33,786 bases of DNA, taken from the NCBI GenBank assembly GCA_017465605.1, contig JAFTVW010000010.1:1-33786 (forward strand). The letters run 5' to 3'. Shown here piece after piece: positions 1 to 7,536 of this stretch. The notes under the pieces were generated by a model that was given only the letters and a program-made list of their open reading frames with translations, searched no databases and was not told the DNA's origin. Each line of letters opens with the position of its first letter. Position 1 is the stretch's first letter. The position numbers and the translations under genes are program-made. This DNA comes from Alistipes sp. GTDB taxonomy: Bacteria; Bacteroidota; Bacteroidia; Bacteroidales; Rikenellaceae.

Positions 1-302
1 GGCAAACATATACTGGAATGCCTCGTTGTGATTTGCTTTTAAATTTGTACCTTTGACATATCAAACACATCTGACCATTGATTAACTCGGCATCGGCATA
101 CGTTGTGATTTGCTTTTAAATTTGTACCTTTGACATATCAAACACATCCGCCTGTCGGTCCAATGAAGCGCCCTTTGCGTTGTGATTTGCTTTTAAATTT
201 GTACCTTTGACATATCAAACACATCCAGCACCCGAGGCACGCTCTGAACCAATACGTTGTGATTTGCTTTTAAATTTGTACCTTTGACATATCAAACACA
301 TC
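1..302 (+). CRISPR. Type II-C CRISPR array, right-hand (cas-proximal) end
   Basis: Four identical 47-bp repeats lie at 25-71, 102-148, 179-225 and 256-302, with an exact 77-bp period and 30-bp unrelated spacers. Bases 1-24 are the end of a further spacer, so the array continues to the left. Each repeat starts GTTGTGATTTGC and ends AAACACATC. The base before every repeat is also C, so the conserved unit could be read as 48 bp. Direction is fixed by the tracrRNA near 5.26 kb: its anti-repeat is complementary to the + strand 5' half of the repeat, so crRNAs are read on the + strand and the spacer lies 5' of the repeat in each mature guide. I found no matching protospacer in this window by eye. 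Confidence 0.98.
256..286 (+). promoter_or_regulatory. Promoter motif built into the CRISPR repeat (shown for repeat 4)
   Basis: Each repeat begins GTTG and has TACCTTTG 19 bp downstream. This fits the Bacteroidetes -33 (TTTG) and -7 (TAnnTTTG) pattern with one mismatch in the -33 element. The -7 boxes are at 48-55, 125-132, 202-209 and 279-286. A start about 5-7 nt after each box would fall in the last part of the repeat and transcribe the next spacer plus the next repeat. Repeat-internal promoters are established for Neisseria and Campylobacter II-C arrays. Activity here is inferred from the motif only. Confidence 0.5.
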
Positions 303-335
303 TCAATCCAAGTAATTAGCTGGGTTACAATGTGT

Positions 336-374
336 TGCAAAGATATTTATAAATTAAAAATCACCGTGTTTGAT
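336..374 (-). repeat. Degenerate inverted repeat-like element beside the array
   Basis: Read on the - strand this stretch holds ATCAAACAC (an exact 9-base match to the repeat 3' end), then GGTGATTT and 20 bp later TATCTTTG, which resemble the repeat's TGTGATTT and TACCTTTG with similar spacing. It may be a decayed inverted repeat copy, a - strand -7 box facing the array, or chance in AT-rich DNA. The -33 position is poor (no TTTG). Confidence 0.3.
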
Positions 375-375
375 T

Positions 376-410
376 AAAGGATTTGCCCAACTATCGGGCA
401 AATCCTTTTT
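376..410. terminator. Bidirectional terminator between CRISPR array and cas operon
   Basis: A perfect 13-bp stem (376-388 with 396-408) with a 7-nt loop AACTATC is followed on the + strand by T residues to 410. On the - strand the stem also ends in a short T run. It lies 7 nt beyond the cas2 stop codon and can end both the array transcript arriving from the left and the cas9-cas1-cas2 transcript arriving from the right. Confidence 0.88.
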
Positions 411-416
411 CTATTA

Positions 417-752
417 TCAAAACATCTCTAGTTGTTGGACTGGTTGGTCGCGCTTAACACGCTGACACCCTCTAAATAATTCCATTTGACCAAATTGTTT
501 GTCGGTAACTGTAAGAATGCCAACATAGCCATCTTTTGGCAATAGTTGCTTAACACGCTTAATATGCACATCCGCATTTTCTCGACTTGGACAATGGCGC
601 AGATAGATTGAGAATTGAAACATAGTGAATCCATCACGCAAAAGTTGCTTACGGAATTCAGCATACCTCTTGCGCTCGCTCTTTGTCTCGGTTGGCAAAT
701 CAAAAAAGACAAAAACCCACATTATCTGGTATTCACTAAATCGTTCAATCAT
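417..752 (-). CDS. cas2: CRISPR-associated endoribonuclease Cas2
   Basis: A 111-residue Cas2 that works with Cas1 as the spacer-integration complex. The N-terminal ferredoxin-like strand carries the typical [11 protein letters not shown] motif, with its conserved Asp near residue 18, and the middle region [13 protein letters not shown] is characteristic of type II-C Cas2 proteins. The start overlaps the cas1 stop by 4 nt (ATGA), which supports the first Met rather than the internal Met at residue 11, and shows translational coupling. It is the last gene of the - strand operon and is followed directly by a strong hairpin terminator. No csn2 or cas4 lies after it, which supports subtype II-C. 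Confidence 0.96.
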   Translation of the reverse strand: MIERFSEYQIMWVFVFFDLPTETKSERKRYAEFRKQLLRDGFTMFQFSIYLRHCPSRENADVHIKRVKQLLPKDGYVGILTVTDKQFGQMELFRGCQRVKRDQPVQQLEMF

Positions 753-1684
753 TCAATCAACGGATAGGCTATTTTACGAACTTCGCCACTATAACATTTA
801 TATAACGATGCCGTAGTAATTCCGACACCAATCATCAGTGGACTGCGACGACCATTTATCACCACATCTAAAACTGGAATAGAGAGCATCTTACTTTTTA
901 GATCGACAGATAACTTTGAAATATCTACCCCACTATCAACAATTTCAGCGACAAGTCTATCTACATATGGGCGATAAGGCTCCATAATATCATCTGCCAA
1001 GCAGTATGCATTATATCTATTGTGGTGATGTATTCCTAAAGTCGGCAAAAGACCGCTACCCACTAACGATCTTGCAACGACAGCACGCAAGATAGAATAG
1101 CCATAGTTTAGTAGATTATTGGGAGCAACTCCCTCTCTATCTCGGCGAAAACCTTTTATATTGCCAAACAGATTTTGCCAATAGAAAGCAGCAGCTCTGC
1201 CTTCGAGATTGTCAGCATCTCCACTCTTTACTTGTTTCGCCCAAGCCTCCATATTTCCGCACTCCAGCCCCCGTTGACCATAAAGTACGGCAGACTGATT
1301 GAGAATCTTTGCCTGAATGGTTTGTTGCCACAGTTGCTTTTTAAGAGGCATCGATGCATCTATCTGGTGGCGAAATCGTTCAGATTGCGTAGTATTGCCA
1401 GATAGTGGCAGCATCAGTCCCGAAGGCATTCGATGTTCATCACAACTTATAATCGCCACATTATTATCGAGCAAAGCTCCTAACGCACCTTGAGTTATGG
1501 TTATCTGCTTATTATCAAGCACAACTACTCCAATATCCTCAATCGGAATTCGTTTTGTCGCATCTTTCTTAAAGGATTCCGAGAGTATCGAACTCTTTTC
1601 GACCTCGGGCAAACGAATCTCCAGTTGAGCAAGTCGAACCGATAGATAAGCGGGATTACCAAAATATAGTGTGCGTTTTATCAT
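749..1684 (-). CDS. cas1: CRISPR-associated integrase Cas1 (type II)
   Basis: A 311-residue Cas1, the catalytic subunit of the spacer acquisition complex. Visible family features are the N-terminal beta-rich domain ([16 protein letters not shown]), the metal-site Glu near residue 161 ([11 protein letters not shown]), the [19 protein letters not shown] segment (residues 216-234) that supplies the His and Asp ligands, and [10 protein letters not shown] after it. It overlaps cas9 by 4 nt at its start and cas2 by 4 nt at its end, so the three genes form one tightly coupled operon. Length and order are normal for II-C. All expected catalytic residues are present, so adaptation should be functional. 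Confidence 0.97.
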   Translation of the reverse strand: MIKRTLYFGNPAYLSVRLAQLEIRLPEVEKSSILSESFKKDATKRIPIEDIGVVVLDNKQITITQGALGALLDNNVAIISCDEHRMPSGLMLPLSGNTTQSERFRHQIDASMPLKKQLWQQTIQAKILNQSAVLYGQRGLECGNMEAWAKQVKSGDADNLEGRAAAFYWQNLFGNIKGFRRDREGVAPNNLLNYGYSILRAVVARSLVGSGLLPTLGIHHHNRYNAYCLADDIMEPYRPYVDRLVAEIVDSGVDISKLSVDLKSKMLSIPVLDVVINGRRSPLMIGVGITTASLYKCYSGEVRKIAYPLIE

Positions 1685-4600
1685 ATCTCTGAAATTTTAC
1701 CCGTAACACTAATATGGACTTTATGCGGGATAAGCAGTTCTAATGCGCCAAGACTATTTACCCATTGCACGGCATCTAATTCTCGAGACTTCAAGACACT
1801 AAATACTTTCTTTCCACTATCATCGAAATATCTGTCATCTGTTTGCGTTTCGATATGTTTTCTAAACACATAGGCTCCCGAAGAAAGCTTCTGCACTCTA
1901 TATAGATATTTACTCAACAACGCATAGTCTTCGTTACGCATAGCCTCTTGATAGAGCTCCTCGTTCATTCCGAGAATAAACATCTCGTTCTGCTGCATCG
2001 AGAACTTAAAACGCCACTTTGCAGACTTCGGTAACTGCTCTTGGAATGACTCGGGCATAGCATCGGTTACACTCTCCCAAGCCTTTGCTACATCGGTAAT
2101 GATAGTTGGCAAACCATACTTCTTGCGCTCAACAGCGTGCCAGAAGGTTACGATATGTTCCTGCCACTTTCCCTTTTCATCCTCATAGATTGCCAAGTGG
2201 TGGTTATTGCCAGGCTTAACAAACGATATAGCCTCGCCCTGCTCGTTATAGTGCAATGGCACTGTTGCGTTGAGTCCAGTGTAACATCTTACGCTACGAA
2301 TCTCACGACCTTGATGGTCTAATACTGGTTCAGCAAATGCCTTTTCGGGCTTGCCTCCGAATTGCTCTAAACGGTCACGAAGAATCTCACGGATGCGCTT
2401 ATCGACAACATAATCGACATCTTTCAATGTGATAGAGCCTAATTTGTACTTGATTACATACTCTTGCTTACCGCTTTCACTATTGCGAATACGGCCATAT
2501 ACGCTCTCCTCGCTCAAAGCACCACGCGGAATAATCACATCGCGCTGTACACAGATACGCTTGCCACCTTTACGGACATATCGCTTACCAACACTTGCAG
2601 CGCGCTTGCCACTCTTGAATGATACAGCAATCTTCTCGACCGCCTCGGCAACTTCGGCAGTTGAGAAATGGGGTTGCATAGTAATATAACGCTCAAGGCG
2701 AGTGAGGCGTTGGCTGGTTGCACCACCTTGCTTGCCATCCGCAAAAGACTGGAAAGCAATCTCCTTTAGCGAGTTAAGGTTGTTGATACGCTGAATGTAT
2801 CCCTGCTTCGTGCAAGCAATAGTAAGGGCGTCGACAGCGTGGTGGCGATGATCCATACGCTTCGACCAGCCACTGATGCGTTCCACCGAACTTTTCTCGC
2901 CATCAATCTCGCGCTCAACAACCTCGGTAAGTCCCGCACGCTTGTATCGTTCAAAATTAAGCGAGTGAAGCACCTCATCCCAGCCCCAAATATGGCGGAT
3001 AAAGTCGGTGATAGAACCACTTGTAGAGTAGACATTGTAGCAAACCGACTGCAACAACTCCTTCGCCTTCTTGGCGATATATTGACTCTCGCGCAACTGT
3101 CGCTCGATAAAGTCATCGGGAATATCCGTAGCCTTCATCAAGAGTTTATTGCGCTTGGTATGCGAAATCTTTTTACGCTCTGCCAAATCGTTGACACGCT
3201 CAACATAGGCATTTAGCTCGCCCTCGCCACGACTAACCATATAGTCATAGGCGGTGCGATTGTCCTTCTCCTTATTACATTTGCGACACGAACATACTTT
3301 ATTTGAGAAACTATCATCGAAAAGCACCGAGCGAGGAATGATATGTTCAACCTCAACACCAAAGCCGTGAAGAAATTCACTAACATTGACCGTTGCACCA
3401 CAATACATACAAATATGCTCCGACTCCTCCCACATCTTATACTTTTGGATGCGTGAGCGAGTGGGGTATAAATGGTACTCCTCTTCGATACGCTTGGCAA
3501 TAGCATCGTTCAACCTCTGATTTTCGTTTATAGCCTTTGTAGCCTTCTCGCGCTCCTCGCGATTTTGTTTAAGTTCGCGCGCCAACTCCACACGAATCTC
3601 ATCGAAGCGACCATACTCCGACATCAACGCATTGACCAAATTGACAAGTTGATTGAGAATCTTCTCGACAACAGGTTGGCGCAACTCTCCCTTTTGGATA
3701 GGCGCCAATCTATCGAGCAACTCTCGCACCTCGTTCTGTTCCTTGGTAAGCGTGGTATCATCATATCCAGCAGCAACCTTGGCATCGTAGTACTGCGCAC
3801 CATCCATCAAATATGGAAGTATCTTACGCATAGCACGCGACGACTTATTGCTATAGCCACTCTTGACAAAGTCTATTTGACACAAAGCATCGATAACCGA
3901 CTCATCCTCAATAGCGAAACTGTTACGCAACACCGAGCGCAACTCATCGATATCGGAGATTGAGTAGAGCGTATGCCACAATCGATAGAGAGGCTGTTGC
4001 TCGACAGAGGCATCAATCTCCTTGGTAATCTCGCCAGTATCGGTATTAACCTTGCGACCATCAACAACATTCAACTCAAATTTCAGTAATTCACCGCGCC
4101 TATCATACTCTTGAAGTGCCCTTGCTAAAGCGCAATAAGTAGTATTGCCTTGAAGACCCACACCAACAGACTTTCCAATAAGCCAATCTTTGGGTTTCAC
4201 ACCAAGAATCTTTGCCAACTGCGTGGCTTTTAGCTTATCGTTGGTATTGAGATAGTCGAAGATCGCTTGCTTCTGCTCCAATGTTAGGTAAAGCGTATCA
4301 TTTACCTTATTCTTTATGTTAAGGTTGTTGACAATCTCCCAAATCTTGCATACTTGAAACAATGGAGAACTGCGCGGTGCGACCTTTGGACCGCAGTTAA
4401 TAATGTGGTCGCCTCGCTTAACATAGCGACTCTCCAACTCACATTTACCAACAAGATGCTTGCACGACTTAAGAGGGCGCTGATGGAAGATGATATAGTC
4501 GCGGATATGTGAAACAACATCACTGGTCAGCACATCGGGATAAAAACACTGTTGACACGCCATAATTTTGTCGTACTCCTCGACATAGGCGATACGAGGA

Positions 4601-5181
4601 TAGACACGCTCTTTACAGCGATAAGCCTCATCGCGCTTGAGGTTTTCGTACATATACTGTCCGATGGTCATATTGCGCTCGGCAAGTTCGCGATAACGCT
4701 CCACGACTTTCGAAACATATTCACCGCTCTTCTTGTCGCCAAAATCCGACTTTGCAGTACGATAGCCTCGCTTTTGGTTAATATGACACAAAACACGCCC
4801 CAACTCCAACAATGATATTTGCTCGCTTACCGCCTTTGCGCGTAGACCCCAAAGTTCGAGCTTGGCACATTTTAGCACACTACCGCTATACATTCCCAAA
4901 CTGCTCAACTTTTCTAAAAGTAGACTACGGCGCAACTGGTAGCGGTCGTAGCCTTTGCGCTGCGTTCGTTTGGATGTTCGGTCTGCATTTTTAGTGAGAG
5001 CCTGACCTTTTGAAAACTGCGTACTTTCATCAGTACTCAAAGGGATAATTCTGCTACCAAGACCCAAAATTGTATCTTTTGAGGATTGAGATTTGCCATC
5101 CACTACCTCCTCGCTATGCTCTTCAATGACCGCCCAACCGATACTTGTTGAGCCAAGGTCCAAACCTAAAACGCGCTTCAT
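1681..5181 (-). CDS. cas9: CRISPR-associated endonuclease Cas9 (type II-C)
   Basis: RNA-guided DNA endonuclease of 1166 residues, compact compared with the ~1400-residue Cas9 of some Bacteroides. With the start at 5181 it begins MKRVLGLDLGSTSIGW, the RuvC-I motif (catalytic Asp8). RuvC-II is around Glu532 (EIRVELAREL). The HNH domain has a zinc-type CxxC (591/594), VEVEHIIPRS with catalytic His613, and Asn627, then a second Cys cluster. RuvC-III is HHAVDA (His781, Asp784). An in-frame extension to 5307 exists, but it would overlap the tracrRNA anti-repeat and lie upstream of the predicted cas9 transcription start near 5201, so I reject it. The PAM cannot be read from sequence. First gene of the cas9-cas1-cas2 operon. 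Confidence 0.97.
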   Translation of the reverse strand: MKRVLGLDLGSTSIGWAVIEEHSEEVVDGKSQSSKDTILGLGSRIIPLSTDESTQFSKGQALTKNADRTSKRTQRKGYDRYQLRRSLLLEKLSSLGMYSGSVLKCAKLELWGLRAKAVSEQISLLELGRVLCHINQKRGYRTAKSDFGDKKSGEYVSKVVERYRELAERNMTIGQYMYENLKRDEAYRCKERVYPRIAYVEEYDKIMACQQCFYPDVLTSDVVSHIRDYIIFHQRPLKSCKHLVGKCELESRYVKRGDHIINCGPKVAPRSSPLFQVCKIWEIVNNLNIKNKVNDTLYLTLEQKQAIFDYLNTNDKLKATQLAKILGVKPKDWLIGKSVGVGLQGNTTYCALARALQEYDRRGELLKFELNVVDGRKVNTDTGEITKEIDASVEQQPLYRLWHTLYSISDIDELRSVLRNSFAIEDESVIDALCQIDFVKSGYSNKSSRAMRKILPYLMDGAQYYDAKVAAGYDDTTLTKEQNEVRELLDRLAPIQKGELRQPVVEKILNQLVNLVNALMSEYGRFDEIRVELARELKQNREEREKATKAINENQRLNDAIAKRIEEEYHLYPTRSRIQKYKMWEESEHICMYCGATVNVSEFLHGFGVEVEHIIPRSVLFDDSFSNKVCSCRKCNKEKDNRTAYDYMVSRGEGELNAYVERVNDLAERKKISHTKRNKLLMKATDIPDDFIERQLRESQYIAKKAKELLQSVCYNVYSTSGSITDFIRHIWGWDEVLHSLNFERYKRAGLTEVVEREIDGEKSSVERISGWSKRMDHRHHAVDALTIACTKQGYIQRINNLNSLKEIAFQSFADGKQGGATSQRLTRLERYITMQPHFSTAEVAEAVEKIAVSFKSGKRAASVGKRYVRKGGKRICVQRDVIIPRGALSEESVYGRIRNSESGKQEYVIKYKLGSITLKDVDYVVDKRIREILRDRLEQFGGKPEKAFAEPVLDHQGREIRSVRCYTGLNATVPLHYNEQGEAISFVKPGNNHHLAIYEDEKGKWQEHIVTFWHAVERKKYGLPTIITDVAKAWESVTDAMPESFQEQLPKSAKWRFKFSMQQNEMFILGMNEELYQEAMRNEDYALLSKYLYRVQKLSSGAYVFRKHIETQTDDRYFDDSGKKVFSVLKSRELDAVQWVNSLGALELLIPHKVHISVTGKISEI

Positions 5182-5206
5182 ACCAAACAAATTTAAAAGA
5201 TTTTCA

Positions 5207-5239
5207 CAAATATACTCAAAAGTTTGCAATATTCCCAAC
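5207..5239 (-). promoter_or_regulatory. Promoter of the cas9-cas1-cas2 operon
   Basis: Read on the - strand: GTTG (5236-5239), 21 bp, then TATATTTG (5207-5214), a perfect Bacteroidetes -7 box with a one-mismatch -33 element. The predicted transcription start near 5201 leaves a leader of about 20 nt before the cas9 ATG at 5181. It interlocks with the divergent tracrRNA promoter. Confidence 0.6.
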
Positions 5240-5254
5240 AAATCCTTATATTTG
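5223..5254 (+). promoter_or_regulatory. Promoter of the tracrRNA
   Basis: TTTG (5223-5226), 20 bp, then TATATTTG (5247-5254): a full match to the Bacteroidetes -33/-7 consensus on the + strand. The predicted start, about 5259-5261, is just where complementarity to the CRISPR repeat begins. Confidence 0.75.
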
Positions 5255-5258
5255 CAGT

Positions 5259-5340
5259 ACAAATTTAAAAGCAAATCACAATAAGGATTATTCCGTTGTG
5301 AAAACATTCAAGGTGGGGGCAACCTCGCCTTTCTTTATTT
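5259..5340 (+). ncRNA. tracrRNA
   Basis: The segment 5257-5280 is an exact 24-base reverse complement of positions 3-26 of the CRISPR repeat (the anti-repeat). It is followed by a small nexus-like hairpin (GGA/TCC around 5285-5294), a short linker and a 9-bp terminator hairpin. This anti-repeat, nexus, terminator order is the standard tracrRNA layout. Host RNase III should cut the repeat:anti-repeat duplex, and the remaining RNA should load into the adjacent Cas9. Transcribed divergently from cas9. The ends are estimated from promoter and terminator positions; total length is about 80 nt, at the short end for tracrRNAs. Confidence 0.9.
5310..5340 (+). terminator. Terminator of the tracrRNA
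   Basis: A 9-bp stem (5310-5318 with 5323-5331, including two G-T pairs) closes a GCAA tetraloop and is followed by a T-rich tail to 5340. It doubles as the 3' hairpin of the tracrRNA. Confidence 0.8.
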
Positions 5341-5588
5341 ATAGTGAATAATAGCCCATTCGGGGCAAAAATAGGTGATTCTTTTCGGGTTTATCATATC
5401 GGCATATTTATTGCATAATCCTATAATTTTCGCACTTTTCAGTTATTCGCAAATTGACCATATATTTATACTTATTTCGCATAGCAAAATATGCCCAAAT
5501 TAGCCGAAATATGCGTGCATATTACATCTATTAATTATAGCGATTTGCGGATTGTTGATAAAGTTTGAATAAATTAGTATTTGAAAAA
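5341..5588. other. AT-rich intergenic region between tracrRNA and capsule promoter
   Basis: No convincing gene on either strand. There is a 9-bp inverted pair GGCATATTT / AAATATGCC at 5401-5409 and 5487-5495. It is too short and not placed around the downstream promoter, so I do not call an invertible promoter of the Bacteroides fragilis type. Confidence 0.5.
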
Positions 5589-5620
5589 TTTGCTCAAAAC
5601 ATATTTTTATCATAACTTTG
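5589..5620 (+). promoter_or_regulatory. Promoter of the polysaccharide locus
   Basis: TTTG (5589-5592), 20 bp, then TAACTTTG (5613-5620): a full match to the Bacteroidetes consensus. The predicted start is near 5627, leaving a ~150-nt leader before upxY. No flanking inverted repeats of recombinase-site length are visible, so this promoter looks fixed rather than phase-variable. Confidence 0.75.
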
Positions 5621-5625
5621 CAATT

Positions 5626-5776
5626 GACCGTGGGTAGACTATGTCTATTTCTGCGGTCGGGGTTGCAGATTTTTGCTCCGGATCGGAAGCAATACTGCGT
5701 GTTGGACAAGCCAGCCCAACCCTACTTGCCGCGCTGTTGGAACGAACCATCTTCCGACGGCGAGGGAATAGAGAGT
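5626..5776 (+). promoter_or_regulatory. Structured 5' leader of the polysaccharide operon
   Basis: The leader holds two hairpins. The first (5626-5658) is GACCG/CGGTC enclosing TAGAC-TAT-GTCTA. The second (5665-5698) is GCAG/CTGC enclosing TTGCTCCG-GAT-CGG(A)AGCAA, with one bulged A. Neither is followed by a U run. In Bacteroides, UpxY antiterminators act through the leader of their own operon, so this is the likely target of the protein encoded next. That role is inferred. Confidence 0.5.
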
Positions 5777-6331
5777 ATGCCTATGCACGAACAGAGTTCG
5801 ACAGACGACACAAACATCATCAACTGGTACGCCCTAAAAGTTTTCTACAACAGAGTCGCAAAGATTGAAACCTTGCTAAGTGGGCGAAACATCGAGAGTT
5901 ACATACCTATGCGCAGCGTAGAGCAGGTGGTTGCAGGTCGCAAAGTACGCCGTCGCAAGCCCGCAATATCATCGCTGATGTTTATGCATTGCACAGAGGC
6001 TGAGGCTGCGGAGGTGCAGAAGCAACTGATGGGCGAAGTGATGGTATATCGCAACCGTGGCGAACGCCAACTGGCAGCAATCCCCGACGACGAGATGCAG
6101 ATGTTTATCCGCGTAACCTCGATAGATGACCTCGGCTTGGAGTACTTGGGCGAATCGAACGAGGAGTGGACAACAGGCGACAAAGTCCGCGTTACGGGCG
6201 GCATCTTTCAGGGTGCCGAGGGCTACATCAAGCGCATCAAGGGCAACCACCGCCTCATAGTCGCCATCGAGGGCGTAATAGCAGTTGCAACATCCTACAT
6301 CCCGAATTGCTTCCTCGAAAAAATAGAATAA
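5777..6331 (+). CDS. upxY: UpxY-family transcription antiterminator (NusG-like)
   Basis: A 184-residue specialised NusG paralogue that keeps RNA polymerase elongating through long polysaccharide operons. The N-terminal NGN domain begins NWYALKVFYNRVAK and includes the segment with ESYIPM. The C-terminal KOW domain is GDKVRVTGGIFQGAEGYIKR, ending near ATSYIPNCFLEKIE. The reading frame stays open back to 5618, but that ATG lies inside the -7 promoter box, so the start is ATG 5777 (or 5783). It is the first gene of the cluster, 26 nt before the wecA-like gene. No upxZ partner gene follows, unlike the typical Bacteroides capsule locus. Confidence 0.9.
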   Translation: MPMHEQSSTDDTNIINWYALKVFYNRVAKIETLLSGRNIESYIPMRSVEQVVAGRKVRRRKPAISSLMFMHCTEAEAAEVQKQLMGEVMVYRNRGERQLAAIPDDEMQMFIRVTSIDDLGLEYLGESNEEWTTGDKVRVTGGIFQGAEGYIKRIKGNHRLIVAIEGVIAVATSYIPNCFLEKIE

Positions 6332-6357
6332 TCGACACAAACAAAAAACACAATTTT

Positions 6358-7515
6358 ATGCTACAACACATTCTTATAGCCTTTTTTGCCTCGCTGTTTG
6401 CCGTTATGTGGATACATCCACTCGTCGTGAGAATTGCTATGGAGAAAAACATTGTTGACAACCCTGATGCCAGAAAACTTCAGCGTATTCCAATCCCTGT
6501 TTTGGGTGGTTGCGCCGTGTTCTTTGGCATTTTGCTTGGTATAGGCTTTACAAGCGCACATTGCGATTGCTCATCGTTGCTTATCACAATCACGGCGATG
6601 ACCATTATGCTCTACACGGGTACTATGGATGATATCCTCGACCTCTCGCCACGCCTTCGTTTTATGATTGAGATTATCGTTGTAGCACTTCTTGTTATGG
6701 CGAACAGCCAGTCAATCAACAATTTCTACGGTCTTTGGGGATTAGAGGTTATCCCGCAATGGGTGGCTATTCCGCTTACAATCTTTGCTGCCGTTGGTAT
6801 TATCAATGCCATTAACCTTATCGATGGTGTCGATGGTCTTTCATCTGGCTACGGTGTTATGGCGAGTGTTGTATTTGCAGTGCTCTTCCTCCTCGCAGGA
6901 GATGTTTCGATGATGACATTGGCAGTTGTTACCGCAGGCTCACTTATTCCTTTCTTCTTCCACAATGTCTTTGGCAAGACCTCGAAGATGTTTATCGGCG
7001 ATGGTGGCACATTGGTACTCGGCATCGTCTTCTCATCGTATGTTATCAGCACGCTCGCGGATGGTTCGATGGTTGGCAAGTTTATCGATAGCAACTTCGG
7101 CATTATCCCATTTACTCTTGCCGCATTGTCTGTGCCCGTATTCGACACATTGCGTGTGATGGTTGCTCGCATTTTGCGCCACACATCACCTTTTAGTCCT
7201 GATAAGACACACCTTCACCACTTGTTTATCGAGTTGGGATTTTCGCACGCAGGCACAACAGTGTCGATTCTGACACTCAACTCGTTGATAATCCTTTTGC
7301 ACCTTTTGAGTTGGAAACTCGGTTGCTCGATAGATGTGCAGTTGTATATTGTTATCGGCGCAAGCCTTTTAGGCACAGCTGGTTTCTACTACGGCACTAA
7401 GGCGATGTCTGATAGCAATATCTTCAAACGAATGATGAAAGCCATCGGTCGCGCCTCACACATCGAGCGCAAAGGTTTTTACCTCACGATGCAGAAGCTA
7501 ATGGATAGAATTTAA
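6358..7515 (+). CDS. WecA/MraY-family undecaprenyl-phosphate sugar-1-phosphate transferase
   Basis: Integral membrane enzyme of 385 residues that starts the repeat unit by moving a HexNAc-1-phosphate (GlcNAc-1-P in WecA) from its UDP donor to undecaprenyl phosphate. About ten hydrophobic segments are seen. Family motifs are GTMDDILDLSPRLRF (catalytic Asp pair), NAINLIDGVDGLSSG, MFIGDGGTLVLG and the cytoplasmic HLHHLFIELGFSHAG loop. The start at 6358 is chosen because the membrane helix begins there; the frame is open further upstream, but that part is hydrophilic and overlaps upxY. Being the only initiating transferase in the window, it probably primes the polymer. Exact sugar specificity is not readable. 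Confidence 0.9.
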   Translation: MLQHILIAFFASLFAVMWIHPLVVRIAMEKNIVDNPDARKLQRIPIPVLGGCAVFFGILLGIGFTSAHCDCSSLLITITAMTIMLYTGTMDDILDLSPRLRFMIEIIVVALLVMANSQSINNFYGLWGLEVIPQWVAIPLTIFAAVGIINAINLIDGVDGLSSGYGVMASVVFAVLFLLAGDVSMMTLAVVTAGSLIPFFFHNVFGKTSKMFIGDGGTLVLGIVFSSYVISTLADGSMVGKFIDSNFGIIPFTLAALSVPVFDTLRVMVARILRHTSPFSPDKTHLHHLFIELGFSHAGTTVSILTLNSLIILLHLLSWKLGCSIDVQLYIVIGASLLGTAGFYYGTKAMSDSNIFKRMMKAIGRASHIERKGFYLTMQKLMDRI

Positions 7516-7536
7516 TAGCGATAAAACACTATACTT

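Noticed and set aside
332-375. A fifth, degenerate direct repeat at the 77-bp period
   Set aside because: At the expected position the + strand does not match the repeat beyond a few bases; the better resemblance is in inverted orientation and is reported as such.
417-752. Possible csn2 or cas4 to set subtype II-A or II-B
   Set aside because: No additional cas gene lies between cas2 and the array or upstream of cas9, so the locus is II-C.
2839-3216. Open frame of 125 codons on the + strand
   Set aside because: It lies wholly within cas9 on the opposite strand, matches no family I know, and has no promoter. The same applies to 3472-3963.
5182-5307. N-terminal 42-residue extension of cas9
   Set aside because: It overlaps the tracrRNA anti-repeat and lies upstream of the predicted cas9 transcription start; the protein family starts at the RuvC-I motif, which begins at 5181.
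5401-5495. Possible invertible promoter upstream of upxY (9-bp inverted pair)
   Set aside because: The arms are short, they do not bracket the promoter at 5589-5620, and no recombinase gene is nearby.
5618-5776. Upstream in-frame extension of upxY
   Set aside because: Its ATG lies in the -7 promoter box and its sequence has no resemblance to the NGN domain, so it is leader RNA.
6166-6357. Upstream in-frame extension of the wecA-like gene
   Set aside because: It overlaps upxY in another frame and is hydrophilic; the first membrane helix starts right after ATG 6358.
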